Source of the DNA: Capitella teleta
Lineage: Eukaryota; Annelida; Polychaeta; Capitellidae
Reading direction: 5' to 3'
Assembly: GCA_000328365.1 (NCBI GenBank)
Contig: KB305961.1
Span: 121,178-185,177, forward strand
DNA: 64,000 nucleotides
Each line of letters starts with the position of its first letter. Within the stretch, counting starts at the first letter, position 1. The position numbers were made by a program, and so were the translations under genes. Shown one piece after another: positions 52,644 to 64,000 of the stretch. The notes under the pieces were generated by a model, which searched no databases, was not told the DNA's origin, and saw nothing but the letters and a program-made list of their open reading frames with translations.

Positions 52644-55600
52644 ATGATTTCTGTCTGTAAATAATTTATTTTTAATTTGGAGTTATTAATTTTTGGTTTA
52701 TTATTTCATGTAAATTTTTCTCAAAATGAATCAATTTTTTTTCAGGAATGTTTGATCCATCCGGGCAGCCCAGTGAGCCTGCATTCAACCGTACTCGCCG
52801 ATCGTCACGCGATGCAAACGAGGTAAATCTGCCGAGGGGGGTGTATGGTCACAGCGTCAAACAGAATTCTCAGGAAAAAAGCTCAGAGGATGATGACCTT
52901 TCTGATGAAGAGGTCAGTCTCATGAATATTCATAAAATAATGCCAATTTTATTCTCTTGCTTATTAACACAATAATCAGCTATCACAAGTATATATTTTA
53001 TCACACTGCGAAAAGTACCTTTTTTTTACGAGGCCATATCTACGAGAGATTGGCTCATAAAGGCGATAAAGCTGATAAGAGCAACAACAGTCTTCTGATT
53101 AATGAGGACCTGGTGTTTAATTAACGTGTCGCTGTCATGTATATCTATGTCCTTTTGAGAATGTGCTTTGATCAATATCATGTGACCTCGTGGGTGGGAA
53201 AAAGAGTCTCCCAATTGGATTTCACTCCCTTTTGTCCTTCATACAAGACGTGACCTTCAATGACCTTGCAGGAGTTGTCAGACACGTACGCATGCGTGAT
53301 TGTAATTTGTTGCTTTTTTTTAAACCTTTGATTTAATGACCAATCAATTGAAACGTGTTTCACTCAAGAGTTCCGCTCCTTTTTTTTTTTTGCTATCAAA
53401 TAATTCAAGATCTTTCTTATTTGGGGAATTCACCTAATTAGCGCTGGGAATTGGAAGACGTTCAAAGAATTTCCAAACCGTGGGGAAAATCTTATGTTTC
53501 TCTTTTCAACATCATCGATAATGAAGTTATCAATGTAATATGTATAAGGACTAGTAAGGAGGTTGAATAAATCACCATAGCAACCAAATCAATAGCAGTG
53601 AATATTCATCTCAGCATATCAATGACAGTCCAGGTAATGCTAACCTTTGGCACCTATTCATCCTGTCGGCTTCTCCCAATTTTGGGAAAATTTAAGGGGA
53701 AGTGGCCAAGATCACTATAGTGAGGCACTGTGAGGCCTTTTTGTATCCATTCAATCCCAGGATTTTGATGTTTCGATTAATGAGCTCAGTTGGGTCTTCG
53801 CTTTGTCACCGGTTGGTAGTTATCTCCAATTGCACCTGAGAAGGGTAATCAATGGAGGTTCCTCCTTGCCATTCAGGGTTCTCTCAACCAGATCCGTTTT
53901 TATCCTTCGCTATATGCAGCGCCATAACGCAGCGGTTATGTAATTCGTAGACGGTGCACTTTGTTCCATGGTAGAAATGAACTCCTGGATCCACATCAAA
54001 AGACTTGTCATTTTTTCCCCCTCAAACATCTTCCTCACTTCAGGTGTTGAGGGAACCCTTTACAAAAGGTTTCCGTGACCTCGGGGGCTTGCGTGTCCTC
54101 GTTCCATTCCTGGATCATTTTTATTTGCAGAGAGACAACGGTTGATCGCCAGGGGGGGTGGTTCATTGCACTAAGGACAACATGGTCGATTGGTGCATTG
54201 CTTCCTGCCCACCATGCATCTCTTTCAATGGTCTACTCTCTCAATTGTCCACAAAATTTGGTTTAAAATTGGCAGATAAGATAATCAGAGATAAGATTAT
54301 CTGTTATCTGCAGATATCAGTTGTTATAAATGAATCACCGAGCATATGTCGTAATTATGTCAGCGTTCAAATGATTTTGCTGATATCATTACCGGTCGAT
54401 TTTCATGGAAATTCAACCCTGGTATTCTGAAGTCTTCCCTCATATTTACATAAGAATCCAAATCAATAATTCAATATGATTAAGAGATTGAATGCATGTA
54501 GTCTAGTAGACAGTGAAGAGAATGCGCTATGCTTCAAGATATCCAAGCTTCGAATCGAAGTGTTTGCGAAGGGGCTCGTCACTTCATTCCCAGTCTGTCT
54601 GCCTTTCCTTGACTTCCACAATATTCCGAGCACTGCATCACTTCAGGTGACACAGCTGTCAATTTTCAGGGTTGATTGGCTGTGTGGGAGGTGTTCTCCA
54701 GGGCATCACAATTATCAATTTGATTTACGACGTTGTCGTGAATATTTAATTAGTATGTCTCCATAGCTGTTGCTGTGTGCTACTGAATGTAGTTGCACCT
54801 GGAAAACCTCTCAGCTGATTAGGATTTCATCTGAAATGAAATCTGTGGATACTGCAGTGTGCACATATACTGCTGTATTTGGCACAACATCAGCATGTGG
54901 CTGTCATTTTAAACCAATGTCATAATCAAATAAATAAATAATGGGTTAGCATTTTTAAGTATCAGAGAACTTAGAGATGGATTTCTTTAGCAGTGTAATT
55001 ATGTAATAAGTACAGTGCACATTAATTGCGACTTGGTTAATAGATTGACATTTTATTTTGAGGAAATAAAAATTCTCTCTGGTTGAGGCATCAGCTTTGG
55101 TTGTTATCATCAGATTTGAATTAAAAGACGTCATTACAAAAACGTCATTAAAAGACGTCATTACAAAAACGTCATTAAAAGACGTCATTACAAAAACGTC
55201 ATTAAAAGACGTCATTACAATTTACATTTAAAGTAAATGTTCTGAAGCTCATTGGTGATCTAGCTGAAGCTACAGAGTGGATAAAGGCAGACAACATTGC
55301 ATGTGGCAGATATTTTGATGAACAGTTCATTTAAAGAAAATGATTGAATATTGATTTGAAAGAGAAACATAACATAAACTGAACACATCAAGGTTGGTAA
55401 CTAAAGAAAACATCACAAAAGACCCAAAGGGTAAAGTAGAACACGGAAGAATATGTGGGTCAAAATATACAGAGGTCCAAAATTAGGAAACCGAAATGTT
55501 CGTTGAAGGCAAACAATTTGACACATTCAGCATTGACATCGTATGATCATGCATATCAATCACATGTATACTACGTAGGAGACAACAAGTGAGTACACGT

Positions 55601-57827
55601 AAAAGATGTAATAACAGTCATGTACTCAAGTATTCACGTATTCTAAACCAGAAGTGGGTAACGGGGGTCGATATAGGTGCGTAATCATGCGTATTGAAAC
55701 AGCTTCAATGCCTGCATGGCTGTCGATTACGTTGCGAATGCTGTCATCGCGATTTGTATGCAATGACGAAATTGAACAAATCACATCTCGACGTCCAATG
55801 CATAATTCACACCCGTTGTCAGCCTTGTGTGGGCCTATCAAAGCCACACTGCATTCGCTAAAGAGGGCAAATAACCCTATTAACGCATCCTTTTCAGCCC
55901 ACTCACGTGACTCAGAGAGGCTACGAGTTGGCGCCAAGTTAACAATCACCCCAAGAACAAACATAGTCAATGCGTATATAGAACCTGAACGAATTAAGAC
56001 TGCGTTGTCTTAATCAATTGGCTATCAATAATGAATGAACTGCCCTTACTTACGCCAGTCGCAATTAGTCGAGCATTGGTTGCCATTGATTTCTTCAAAA
56101 TATTTCCCCAGACGGCGCGTGGTAATTCGCACGCTGCCCGGAAACCATGCACTCCATGAGGAATGTATCCTTGCATAGAGCGCGCATCATGCGGCGTCAA
56201 GTTACGATGGATTTCTGCCTCGCATATGCCTCGCAATATTGCGATATTTTATGGCGTGTTTGATTAAGTTTTGTTGCTTATAAATTCCACGATGGGAGGA
56301 TTGTTGTGCGGTGATAAGGTGGGTTGGGTCAGGGAATTCTATTTTTAGAATTCGGTTAACGACCTTTTTTTGGCCCTCCGTTCATTTTGGTCTCTTGTTT
56401 GAGTTACCCTCATTGTTGCTTGCATGTGTGCGCTGTATCAAGAATCGATTCATTTCAATCGCTGAATTGAGACGATTATGTGTGTTATCAATTGAGATGT
56501 TCTATATGCATGTACATGCACGAGGAAAGTTTAATTGTCCAAATATTGCAAGGAGTGCATAAATATGTTGTATGATTAAAAGGTTAAGCTCCAATGCCAC
56601 CAGGTCATTTCAAAGAAATATCCCGTTTGTGAAGATGTAGACCCTATGCTGTTACTGTTTGTACTTTTTTTACATGCAGCTAGCTCATGCATAGGTTTCG
56701 TCACATCACAGAATTTTTCTTCTCCTTTTGTGGTGATTGCATTTGTTTAGGCCTATTATCTCTAAGTGCGTGTTATGTCTAGATGAAATAATGTAATTGG
56801 AGACTTGAGATTCTTATCTTCCATTAACATATATACCTGGTAGTATTTATAATTGGCTTTGATCCTCTTATCAAAAAAATAAAACTGACATAACAGCTCC
56901 TTCAAAAGCACATTTCACGCCGTGACTGCTGGCAAAGAAGAAAGGAGAAAAGAGCAGAGTGTCTACGGCATAACCCGAGTATCAACTTTGGGTCGAAGCA
57001 TTTATTGTCAATATTGGGCCACTGCTCAATTAGTATCGATAATATTTGTGTTTCTATAAGGAGATAAATGTGTCTCACTCAGTCAATTAAATGACAATAA
57101 AACAATAAAAATTATGTTGCAAAATTTATACCACTTTTAGAGCACCATGGCATTGTACTCAATTACAGTACTTGATTTCGTTTGTAAGTAAATTACTACT
57201 GTAATTAGTAAATTAATTAATTTAATTAATTTAATTAAAACTAAAATTGTGCTAATTGTTTGTTGTCTACTATGTGATATAAGAACCTTTTTTTTTTCCT
57301 GCGCCAGATATATTTGCTTCAATAAGCAACATATTATTTTGAGAGTTGTGCAATCTAAATTATTTTCTCTGTGTTTTATTGATCAACAAAAACATTAGGA
57401 TGGATCACTGATGCAACTGACGGCAAATACCAGACGAAGCAGGAATTTGTCTCTCAGCCATAGATGTAATTACTCTGCATGCGTTTCATTGTATTCACGA
57501 CATTTGTGCTGTTGATTTGCGCCATTTATGTCAGATAAACAGCAAACAAGAGTAGATCATCGAATGGGTGCAAAACAGAGAGGAGAAAGAGTTCATTTAC
57601 ACCTGTATTATATGACCTATTGTGGGAATGAATTTTTAAAAAGTAATGTAGTTATGAAAAGTCAATGTTTAAAAGATTCCATCCCCTAAATTATGATTAT
57701 GAGGCTGATTATATGTGGTTATGAATACCATAGAAAATGGTGATTCATATCTTTGTTTTAGACTTCAGATGGAGGAAGAATGTACTCGGATGCCCTGAAC
57801 TGCGTTAATAATTGATGGCATTGTGTT

Positions 57828-57858
<31 letters not shown>

Positions 57859-60792
57859 GGGGGGGGCATCTGATTCGCTATCGCACTTTACTATGCACAC
57901 ACCTACAGCGTATTGGGTTGATGCATAATTGACATTCAGAGTGATGCTTTCTGCAAACGCTCTCAATTTGTACGACATGTCAATATTTCCATGAAAAATG
58001 TCGACAATTCAGGACTGTTTAGGACTTTAGGTTCCAACTGGGACCCCAGGGTCTAGGATAACCAGCTGGGTCAATGTTCTGTTTGGTACCAATACATCAG
58101 TGTCCTCATTATATTGTAGTTGTTTTCACAGGAGCCCATCAGCATGGCTCCCACCACGAAGGAAGCGATGAACCGCAAACGCCAGGAGGAGCTCAGTCGG
58201 AAGAGAGAAGAGGAGGCGGCCGAGCAGAGGAGGAAGGCGGAGGCAGCGGAAAAGAGGAGGCTGGAGTCAGAGCGGAAGAGGCAGGAGGCGGAACAGCGGC
58301 GGCAGAAAGAGGCGGAGGTACGTCTGCTGAAGGAGGAGGAGCAACGACAGCAGGAGGAAGCGTTGAAGCAGAAGGAACGTGAACGACAACAGGATAAACT
58401 GAAGCGCCTCACTCAGGTCGACCCTGGAATCGAAGGCAGTCGGTGTTCTCTCGTGTTGTAACGTCACACGTCTGTTTATTGTTCTGTTATTTTTTTACAG
58501 CTCTTGCGATTTCCGGTAACTCATCTCAGCCCCTAAACAACACAACGCAACCACGCAACGTTAATTCACGCCCGACGAATAACATCAAGAAACGCAATCA
58601 CCCGTAAGTGCACGTGTACTTAGCACACGCTCTTTACTTCAGCTGAATTTATAAACAGGCCTGTTCCCGTGGCGATAGAGAAACCATCGCCTGGCAACGA
58701 AGAAAATGTATCAGAACCGTTCAAAGATCCAAATCGCGCGTTTGACGAATCAATGAAACTCATCAGCAATGAGCAATGGTTGGTTGTTTGTTGATTTTTC
58801 CTTCCGTTCATAAATTCATCGTTCATTGCAGGGATGTCAAGTGCAATGGAATTGAAAACATTCGACGCCTTGCCCTGCATCACCCGGAGGTACTCACTCA
58901 AACGCCACAACTGCACACGCTCAATCTTGCCCTCACCAACGAGGTCAAAAATCTCCGCTCTCAAGTCTCACGATTAGCCATCGTCGCCCTCGGTGATATC
59001 TATTCAAAGCTTGGCAGAGCAGCGGAAACGGTATTGTTTTTATTCGTAAAGGAAATTTCTATTTTTTTAACTTTTTCTTTCTGCAGGATCTGGAACTTAC
59101 AGCGAAGGGTTTGGTGGGAAAATACGCCGAAAGTAATTCATTCATTCACGAAGAACTTGACCGGACATTCCGCAATATGGTTGACCACTTGACCCCTCAA
59201 CGCTGTATGTGCGCTCTGATCAATGGAGGCGCAGGGTAAATTGAACTCATCTCCGTTTCTTCAAGATTTAACCTCAACTCTCTTCACAGACATAAGAGTG
59301 GCTCAGTTAGGCGAGCAACCTCTCAATTCCTCGTGCCGATCGTGGAGCGGATGGGACCAGGAAGGGTGCTTAGTGGAATAAAAGATGTCACGGATAAAAT
59401 CCTTCCCACAGCAGCCAACTTTCTCCTTGACGGCTCGCCAGAAACGAGGTTTGTTTTGCAGTGGTTTCCATGGTGATTATATCCAACTGATGTATTTATT
59501 TAAGGTATAACGGACAGTGCATCCTGTCGATGTTGATTAATCACGACGATTTCGACCGAATGATCACCAAACACCTTCCCTCGAACACGCTGCGTAACGT
59601 TCAAGATAAATTGGATAGTCTCAAGAAAAAGGTCAGTTGGATGAGAAGGAATTCATCCCCGTGACCACTTTCCGATCTGACAGGGTCTCGGCGATCCACC
59701 GAATGAACCTGGTTCAGCTAAAATGCATCGATCCGGAAGAGAACGATCAAATAACTCCATTCGCGGCAACTCCGCCTCAAGGTAACATTCTAAAATAATC
59801 GAATTCCGACAAACCTCAGTATGTTGCTATGGTTACAGCACAGGATCCAACAGCGTGCAGCCAGTCGCCCCTCATCCCGGAATCACGAAGCGACCGTCTG
59901 CCATGAGGACAGACGAAGCCACGATGGAAACGATCGGTGCGTTCTGTCAGAAGATGAAAGCCAACAACTGGCAGGAACGACAACAAGGAATCAACGACAT
60001 GGTCACTTTGACCGAATCACGCAAAAGCGCCGTCTGCAATAACATCACAAAGGTAATAGATGAGAACTCTTTGGAATGCGATTTGATTGAGGATTTCTTT
60101 TCAGATCTTTGATAGCTTTATACCATGTCTGAAGGATTCAAACTCAAAAACTAACCTACATGCCCTGCAAATGATGATCCGCTTAACACAACCGCTCAGT
60201 GAACATCTTGGTTCGGTTGTCAATATGTTGGTGCAGAATCTCTCTGCGAACCTGTCGTCGAAGAATAAAGATATTTATGAAACCGCCTCACAAGCGCTAG
60301 ACGAACTTATGGATCATATCGGTATGTTGCAAATGTTCCGAGACTCGTAGCTACGGTTTGAATTTTCTGTTCACAGATGCTCAACAGTTGATTCAACCGA
60401 TGGTACAACAGGCGCAATCGGGAAGTGCGCGTATCAAACCTGATATGGTGGAGCGTGTCGCTTGTGAGTTTTGCGTTCGTTTTAAAGTTCTGTTCTATCT
60501 GAATTTTTTTTTTTCCTGTACAGTTTTGACGAGATCTTTAGGACAAAACGGAGGTCGTTTGAAGACAATCCGCATGCACTCGTTACCCCTGATCTGGCAC
60601 TTGATAAACACGGTTCCCACGAGTGGAACGGTTCCCGGACAATCGGGAAGTTTACGCGTGGCTGTCAGTCATCTCTCGAGCGCATTGCACAGCACGTTAG
60701 GCGAGGAATTGTTCAAAGCATCAAAAGACCAAACCAAAGTGACGCCGAGGATGCTGCAAGTTCTACAGGAAATGATCGACAATCCGGAGTAA
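47226..60792 (+). CDS. TOGARAM1: TOG-array ciliary protein TOGARAM1 (crescerin)
   Basis: TOGARAM1 promotes microtubule growth in the ciliary axoneme through TOG domains that bind tubulin. Exons: 47226-48969, 49021-49094, 50405-50519, 50589-50717, 51176-51325, 51468-51521, 51596-51959, 52007-52275, 52423-52515, 52746-52912, 58132-58438, 58501-58603, 58659-58778, 58832-59030, 59087-59235, 59290-59448, 59505-59631, 59684-59781, 59839-60052, 60105-60321, 60377-60463, 60524-60792; 1735 residues, close to human. TOG1 (about 28-245) and TOG2 (about 285-500) fill exon 1. Next come RLARRQLPRLSVDGLVDYA and LPWEEAA, then a linker with DVAIVGKGYG and GVYGHSVKQN. TOG3 (about 1205-1440; EVKNLRSQVSRLAIVALGD) and TOG4 (about 1485-1730) follow. 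A charged helix covers about 1063-1145. Start codons at 47286 or 47307 are alternatives. The exon 11 donor (58438) is weak. Confidence 0.94.
55123..55219 (+). repeat. 27-bp tandem repeat rich in ACGTCATT
   Basis: The unit AAAAGACGTCATTACAAAAA plus CGTCATT is repeated 3.6 times (starts 55123, 55150, 55177, 55204) without a mismatch. Each unit has two ACGTCA half-sites of the CREB/ATF type. Near identity suggests a recent expansion. Confidence 0.9.
57830..57866 (+). repeat. GA-repeat followed by G run
   Basis: (GA)n with one AA interruption, running into an uninterrupted G tract. Simple sequence inside intron 10. Confidence 0.9.
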
Positions 60793-62023
60793 ATTAATCT
60801 GTGATATTACGTTCTGTGGGGGAAAAGTTCTTTTGCTAGGGGTATGAAAATACAGCTGATCTCAGCAAATCTCTTCGTAGTCATATTATTATCTCTTCTC
60901 TATCTCTTATATCTCCATGGTGCTTTGTAATTTCGTTTCTTGTCCCCCCAGTATTATCGCTAGTGTGCCATCTGTTTGTAGTATATGGGTCGGGGGGGCG
61001 GTGTTTATAGTATATGGGTCGGGGGGGGCGGTGTTTATAGTATTGGGGGTGTCAGGGGGGTGTGTTGGTTTAGTATTCTTGGGATATTCGTTCTGCAGAT
61101 ATTCACTGATGAATTATCCAACAAACAGATTTGAAGAAAGCTTGTTTAGAAGTTTTTTTCTTTGTTTTTATTTGTATTTTTGTAAAATATGTTTGTTGGT
61201 TTTTATCTCTCTCTCTCTCGCCTTATATATTTAAGTTATAAGAATATAATCTGAATTTTATAAATTATAAGAATGTTGTTATATTCTTTCGTAGAAAGTA
61301 TAAATTATTACTGCATGTATATTGAACTCTTTTTTTTTTTTTTTTTGCATTGTTATAAATGCCAAAAAAAGCGCTCACTGTTTCTTTTTCTCCACATGTA
61401 TCAGTTCACTTATTATGTAACACATTTTACACTTGTACATTTCAACATACGTTTTATTTTATTTCTATTTCCGTCCAATCAAAACACTGGGACCAACTGA
61501 GAGCCTCCTTTTGAGTCGACAGCCAAAAATAAATTCGTCCGAAGTATGGTTGACTATTGAGTGTGGTACGGTTGACCATGGTTTTTATGCTTGTTTCGTT
61601 TGATATTTTTTTCCATTTATGCTCACTGTTTCCTATCTGGGAGGCACCTCTCGATGCTTGTCTCTGTGCATGTACGATGGTCCAATTATTGTGTTACGGG
61701 GCCACGAAAATAAAAACGAAATATTTATCATGGAATTGTTGTTCATTCATACATTAGCGTCAATCTAGTTTAGCGCTATGATTTCATTATTAGGTATAAA
61801 TAATATGGGCTCATCTAAATAACATGTATCAAAAATACATCAATAGAGAAAAAAATAAAAATATTTTGTCAATAATATGCTTGTGTGAGTACGGATGCAC
61901 GGGTGAGTAATACTCCCCTCAGCTGAATCAGATAAGCACATCATAATAATTGATAATTGAAATATGGAAATATATACATATATTTATTCGCAGCATAATA
62001 AATTACAAAAGAGCAGTGGGTGC
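60793..62023. other. 3' ends of TOGARAM1 and CGRRF1 (convergent)
   Basis: The two genes meet tail to tail. G-rich direct repeats (a 34-base unit around TATATGGGTCGGGGGGG) lie at 60980-61040, with pyrimidine-rich runs after them. AATAAA on the plus strand at 61528-61533 and AATAAA on the minus strand at 61983-61988 are the likely poly(A) signals, the latter 36 nt after the CGRRF1 stop. No further gene was found. Confidence 0.5.
61983..61988 (-). terminator. CGRRF1 poly(A) signal
   Basis: AATAAA on the minus strand immediately after the CGRRF1 stop codon, implying a very short 3' UTR. Confidence 0.5.
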
Positions 62024-63714
62024 TCACGATGAATTGAGAGGGAAGAATGACGTGATATGACCTTGACACATGGGGCACCGCGGAAGCCGTCCAAAGCACT
62101 CGGAGCACACGCAGGCATGGCGACAGGGCATGATGACCCTCTGCACGGCCGTGGAAATGCAAACCACGCACTGCGTTTGGGGTGAAAGGTCACCGTCTCC
62201 CTGTGTCACATACAACGGCTGAAAAATAAAGAACAATTTATAAATTTCTCACTTTAATCCAAATTCATATTCACATTCATACAAATATTCATGAATATTC
62301 ATGAATATTCATAATAAAGCTAAAGAACACAATACGAATGATAGCTGACACTTTTGAGAGTAAGAAACAGAATACAGATGAATTACCTTCAGGTTGAATG
62401 GATGACCGGCTGGTGTTCGGACGTATTGTGCAAACGCGTGCGATTCAGCCGAACAGTGTGAGTCACGAACGTGGAACAGATGCACAACACAGGCCTAAGA
62501 CAAGGCGTCCGGGGTTGATTAATCGTGCAGGGAACAAAATTCTACCCACAATTTGCTGAAGAGTTAAAACGTCTTCAAGAGGTCGTTCAAGGACGTCCAT
62601 ATCAATCACCATGACAACCAGCGGATACCGAGCCCTCGGTGGAGCTCCGAGGTCAAGTTCCTCCGAGTCAACTTGCAACTCAAGGATTTTCCCTGTTACT
62701 GGCTCGGGACTGAGTGGTTAAGGAAAATTTACCGGTTTAAATTATGTTGCTATTTGGTGTTGTGAGTTTTTCGCAGGATCCCGCCATAGGTTTTCTCACA
62801 TGCTTAACACGAAGAAATATATTTTTTGTTTTTTCTCTTCTTTCTATGTCATATTGCAGGTTTATGTGGAATAAATATATTTAATAATTATTTATAAACC
62901 AAAAGTAGATGATATAAAAGAATACAAGATAAACTCATCACGCTTGAGCGATATTCCTTCGAGGAAATTATCGCCTGAGAATGACGAGCAGAATTCTGCC
63001 CATTCTGCATAAATTATGGGATATACTTCTCTGATGCTTACGCCCCAAAACACGCGAACCCAAGACGCACACTTTGACGTCAACTCCAGTTTGATGCCAT
63101 CTGAAACAAGAGATAAATTATACTTGGTCATGAATGCAATTCCTTCACCAGTTATTGATGCAGTCGCTGGATCGAGGATTTTGAGTGAAAGTGGGTTGAA
63201 GACATGTCCCATCACCTGCTGAGGAATTCCAGTCGTTATACGAACGTCATCATCAATTACGTCATCCAGGTTCATGTGACTGAAATTGAAAGAGAATGAA
63301 ATTTATTTCACGGATAACAATTCGTCGATTGATGAGGAGGCCTACACTAGAAGATACAAAGAAAAGCCACTTACAGTGATCTTCGGCTCATAAATGATTT
63401 TATTGATCACCCTCCAGGCCTTTAATTTGTGTCTTTGTATTTTACTGACCTATTACGTTCGTTTGAGGTCAAACGCTTACTTGCACTGACAGTCACATAC
63501 GTCTGGTCATAAATCATAACGCACTTTCGACAGGTTAAGTTCACTGATTATCGCTCATCAACAATTTTGTGGGACAATTTCGCAACATTCTGCGAACCAA
63601 CTATGAATAATTTCACCTTTTGATGACGAAGAAGATAACTGTGAAAATAAGACATAACAAAAGAGCGATAATACTGTCAGAAACAACCAGTTCAGGAGTC
63701 GACATAATATCCAT
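62024..63714 (-). CDS. CGRRF1: RING-finger E3 ligase CGRRF1
   Basis: CGRRF1 (cell growth regulator with RING finger domain 1) is a membrane-anchored ubiquitin ligase of the endoplasmic reticulum linked to growth control. Exons in coding order: 63714-63617, 63279-62935, 62709-62550, 62494-62387, 62218-62024 (TGA); phases close, 301 residues against about 332 in human. Exon 1 gives a single N-terminal membrane segment (about 12-32, SIIALLLCLIFTVIFFV). The middle keeps family blocks NPLSLKILDPATASIT, VFWGVSIREVYP and PRARYPLVVMVIDM. The C-terminal RING (about 250-290) reads CVVC, then MPCRHACVC, SECF and PRCPMCQG, with all eight ligands present. The start ATG was chosen because it gives the membrane anchor and joins in phase. 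The region between the middle blocks and the RING is shorter than in human. The gene converges on TOGARAM1. Confidence 0.93.
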
Positions 63715-64000
63715 TATTGCCAGCCGACATCGGTTGAAATAAATAATTATGGCTACAACTGAACTTAGCACGTGGATTTGTTTACATATTTCACTTCATT
63801 TTTATGTCAAGATCAATACGCGCTTTTAGTTGCTGTATCATACTTCATATGCATTACTCGTAACCTCATAATATAATAATTTATGAATTATTCTGTATTT
63901 TTTACAATTATTACATTTCAACATTGAAATTTAAAGCAAATACATGATATTAAATAGAACTATTTTTCTCGGTTGTCACGGAGACGTGCGTAACGATCGC
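63715..64000. other. Upstream flank of CGRRF1
   Basis: AT-rich sequence running to the window edge. It should contain the CGRRF1 5' UTR and promoter; no specific element can be named. Confidence 0.35.

Larger units (their letters stand above)
52913..58131 (+). other. 5.2-kb intron 10 of TOGARAM1
   Basis: This is by far the longest intron of the gene. It contains a 27-bp tandem array (55123-55219), a GA/G tract (57830-57866) and many short ORFs. The paired antisense ORFs at 55626-56013 are the longest (114-119 codons) and are not recognised. No independent gene is supported. Confidence 0.6.

Noticed and set aside
55626-56013. Overlapping antisense ORFs of 114 and 119 codons in TOGARAM1 intron 10
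   Set aside because: No recognisable family, no splice partners, and their mutual overlap suggests chance opening.

Overview
The window is nuclear DNA of a non-vertebrate animal. It carries spliced metazoan genes, AT-rich intergenic DNA, many transposon remnants and two 50-N scaffold gaps (22761-22810 and 40195-40244). Most coding introns are near a minimal size of about 47-62 nt, and a few run from hundreds of bases to 5.2 kb. Gene content and intron style suit a marine invertebrate. A sponge or another early branch is possible, but the sequence alone does not settle it.

Layout from left to right. HUS1 (+, 2201-3282; 5' exon not found) converges on an intronless CPT1-type carnitine palmitoyltransferase (-, 3557-5827). 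About 11 kb with no host gene follows; it holds a LINE relic and an LTR-like piece. Next comes an intronless ankyrin/SOCS-box gene (+, 16715-18043). AKT/PKB kinase (+, 22811-26710) has its first exon in a scaffold gap and ends in two tandem alternative last exons. A repeat-rich stretch (27600-30370) has hairpins, a five-copy CCAAT-box array, a roughly 400-bp foldback and two TIR elements. An ASPG-type L-asparaginase with ankyrin repeats (-, 30772-35384, 13 exons) follows. From 36952 to 42642 lies a nested transposon stack: a Tc1/mariner element contains a hAT element, which contains a LINE, which contains a further insertion. TOGARAM1/crescerin (+, 47226-60792, 22 coding exons) converges on the RING E3 ligase gene CGRRF1 (-, 62024-63714).

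The genes have unrelated jobs: checkpoint clamp, fatty-acid import, substrate adaptor, growth signalling, asparagine hydrolysis, ciliary microtubules and ubiquitination. I see no operon or pathway cluster. The most interesting signal is the duplicated AKT terminal exon. Both copies are open, in the same phase, and encode the turn motif and the hydrophobic motif. The hydrophobic-motif core is identical in protein although 7 of its 11 codons differ silently. This predicts two AKT C-termini made by alternative last-exon choice. Exon boundaries were placed by hand from splice sites, reading phase and remembered human homologues; no search was run.
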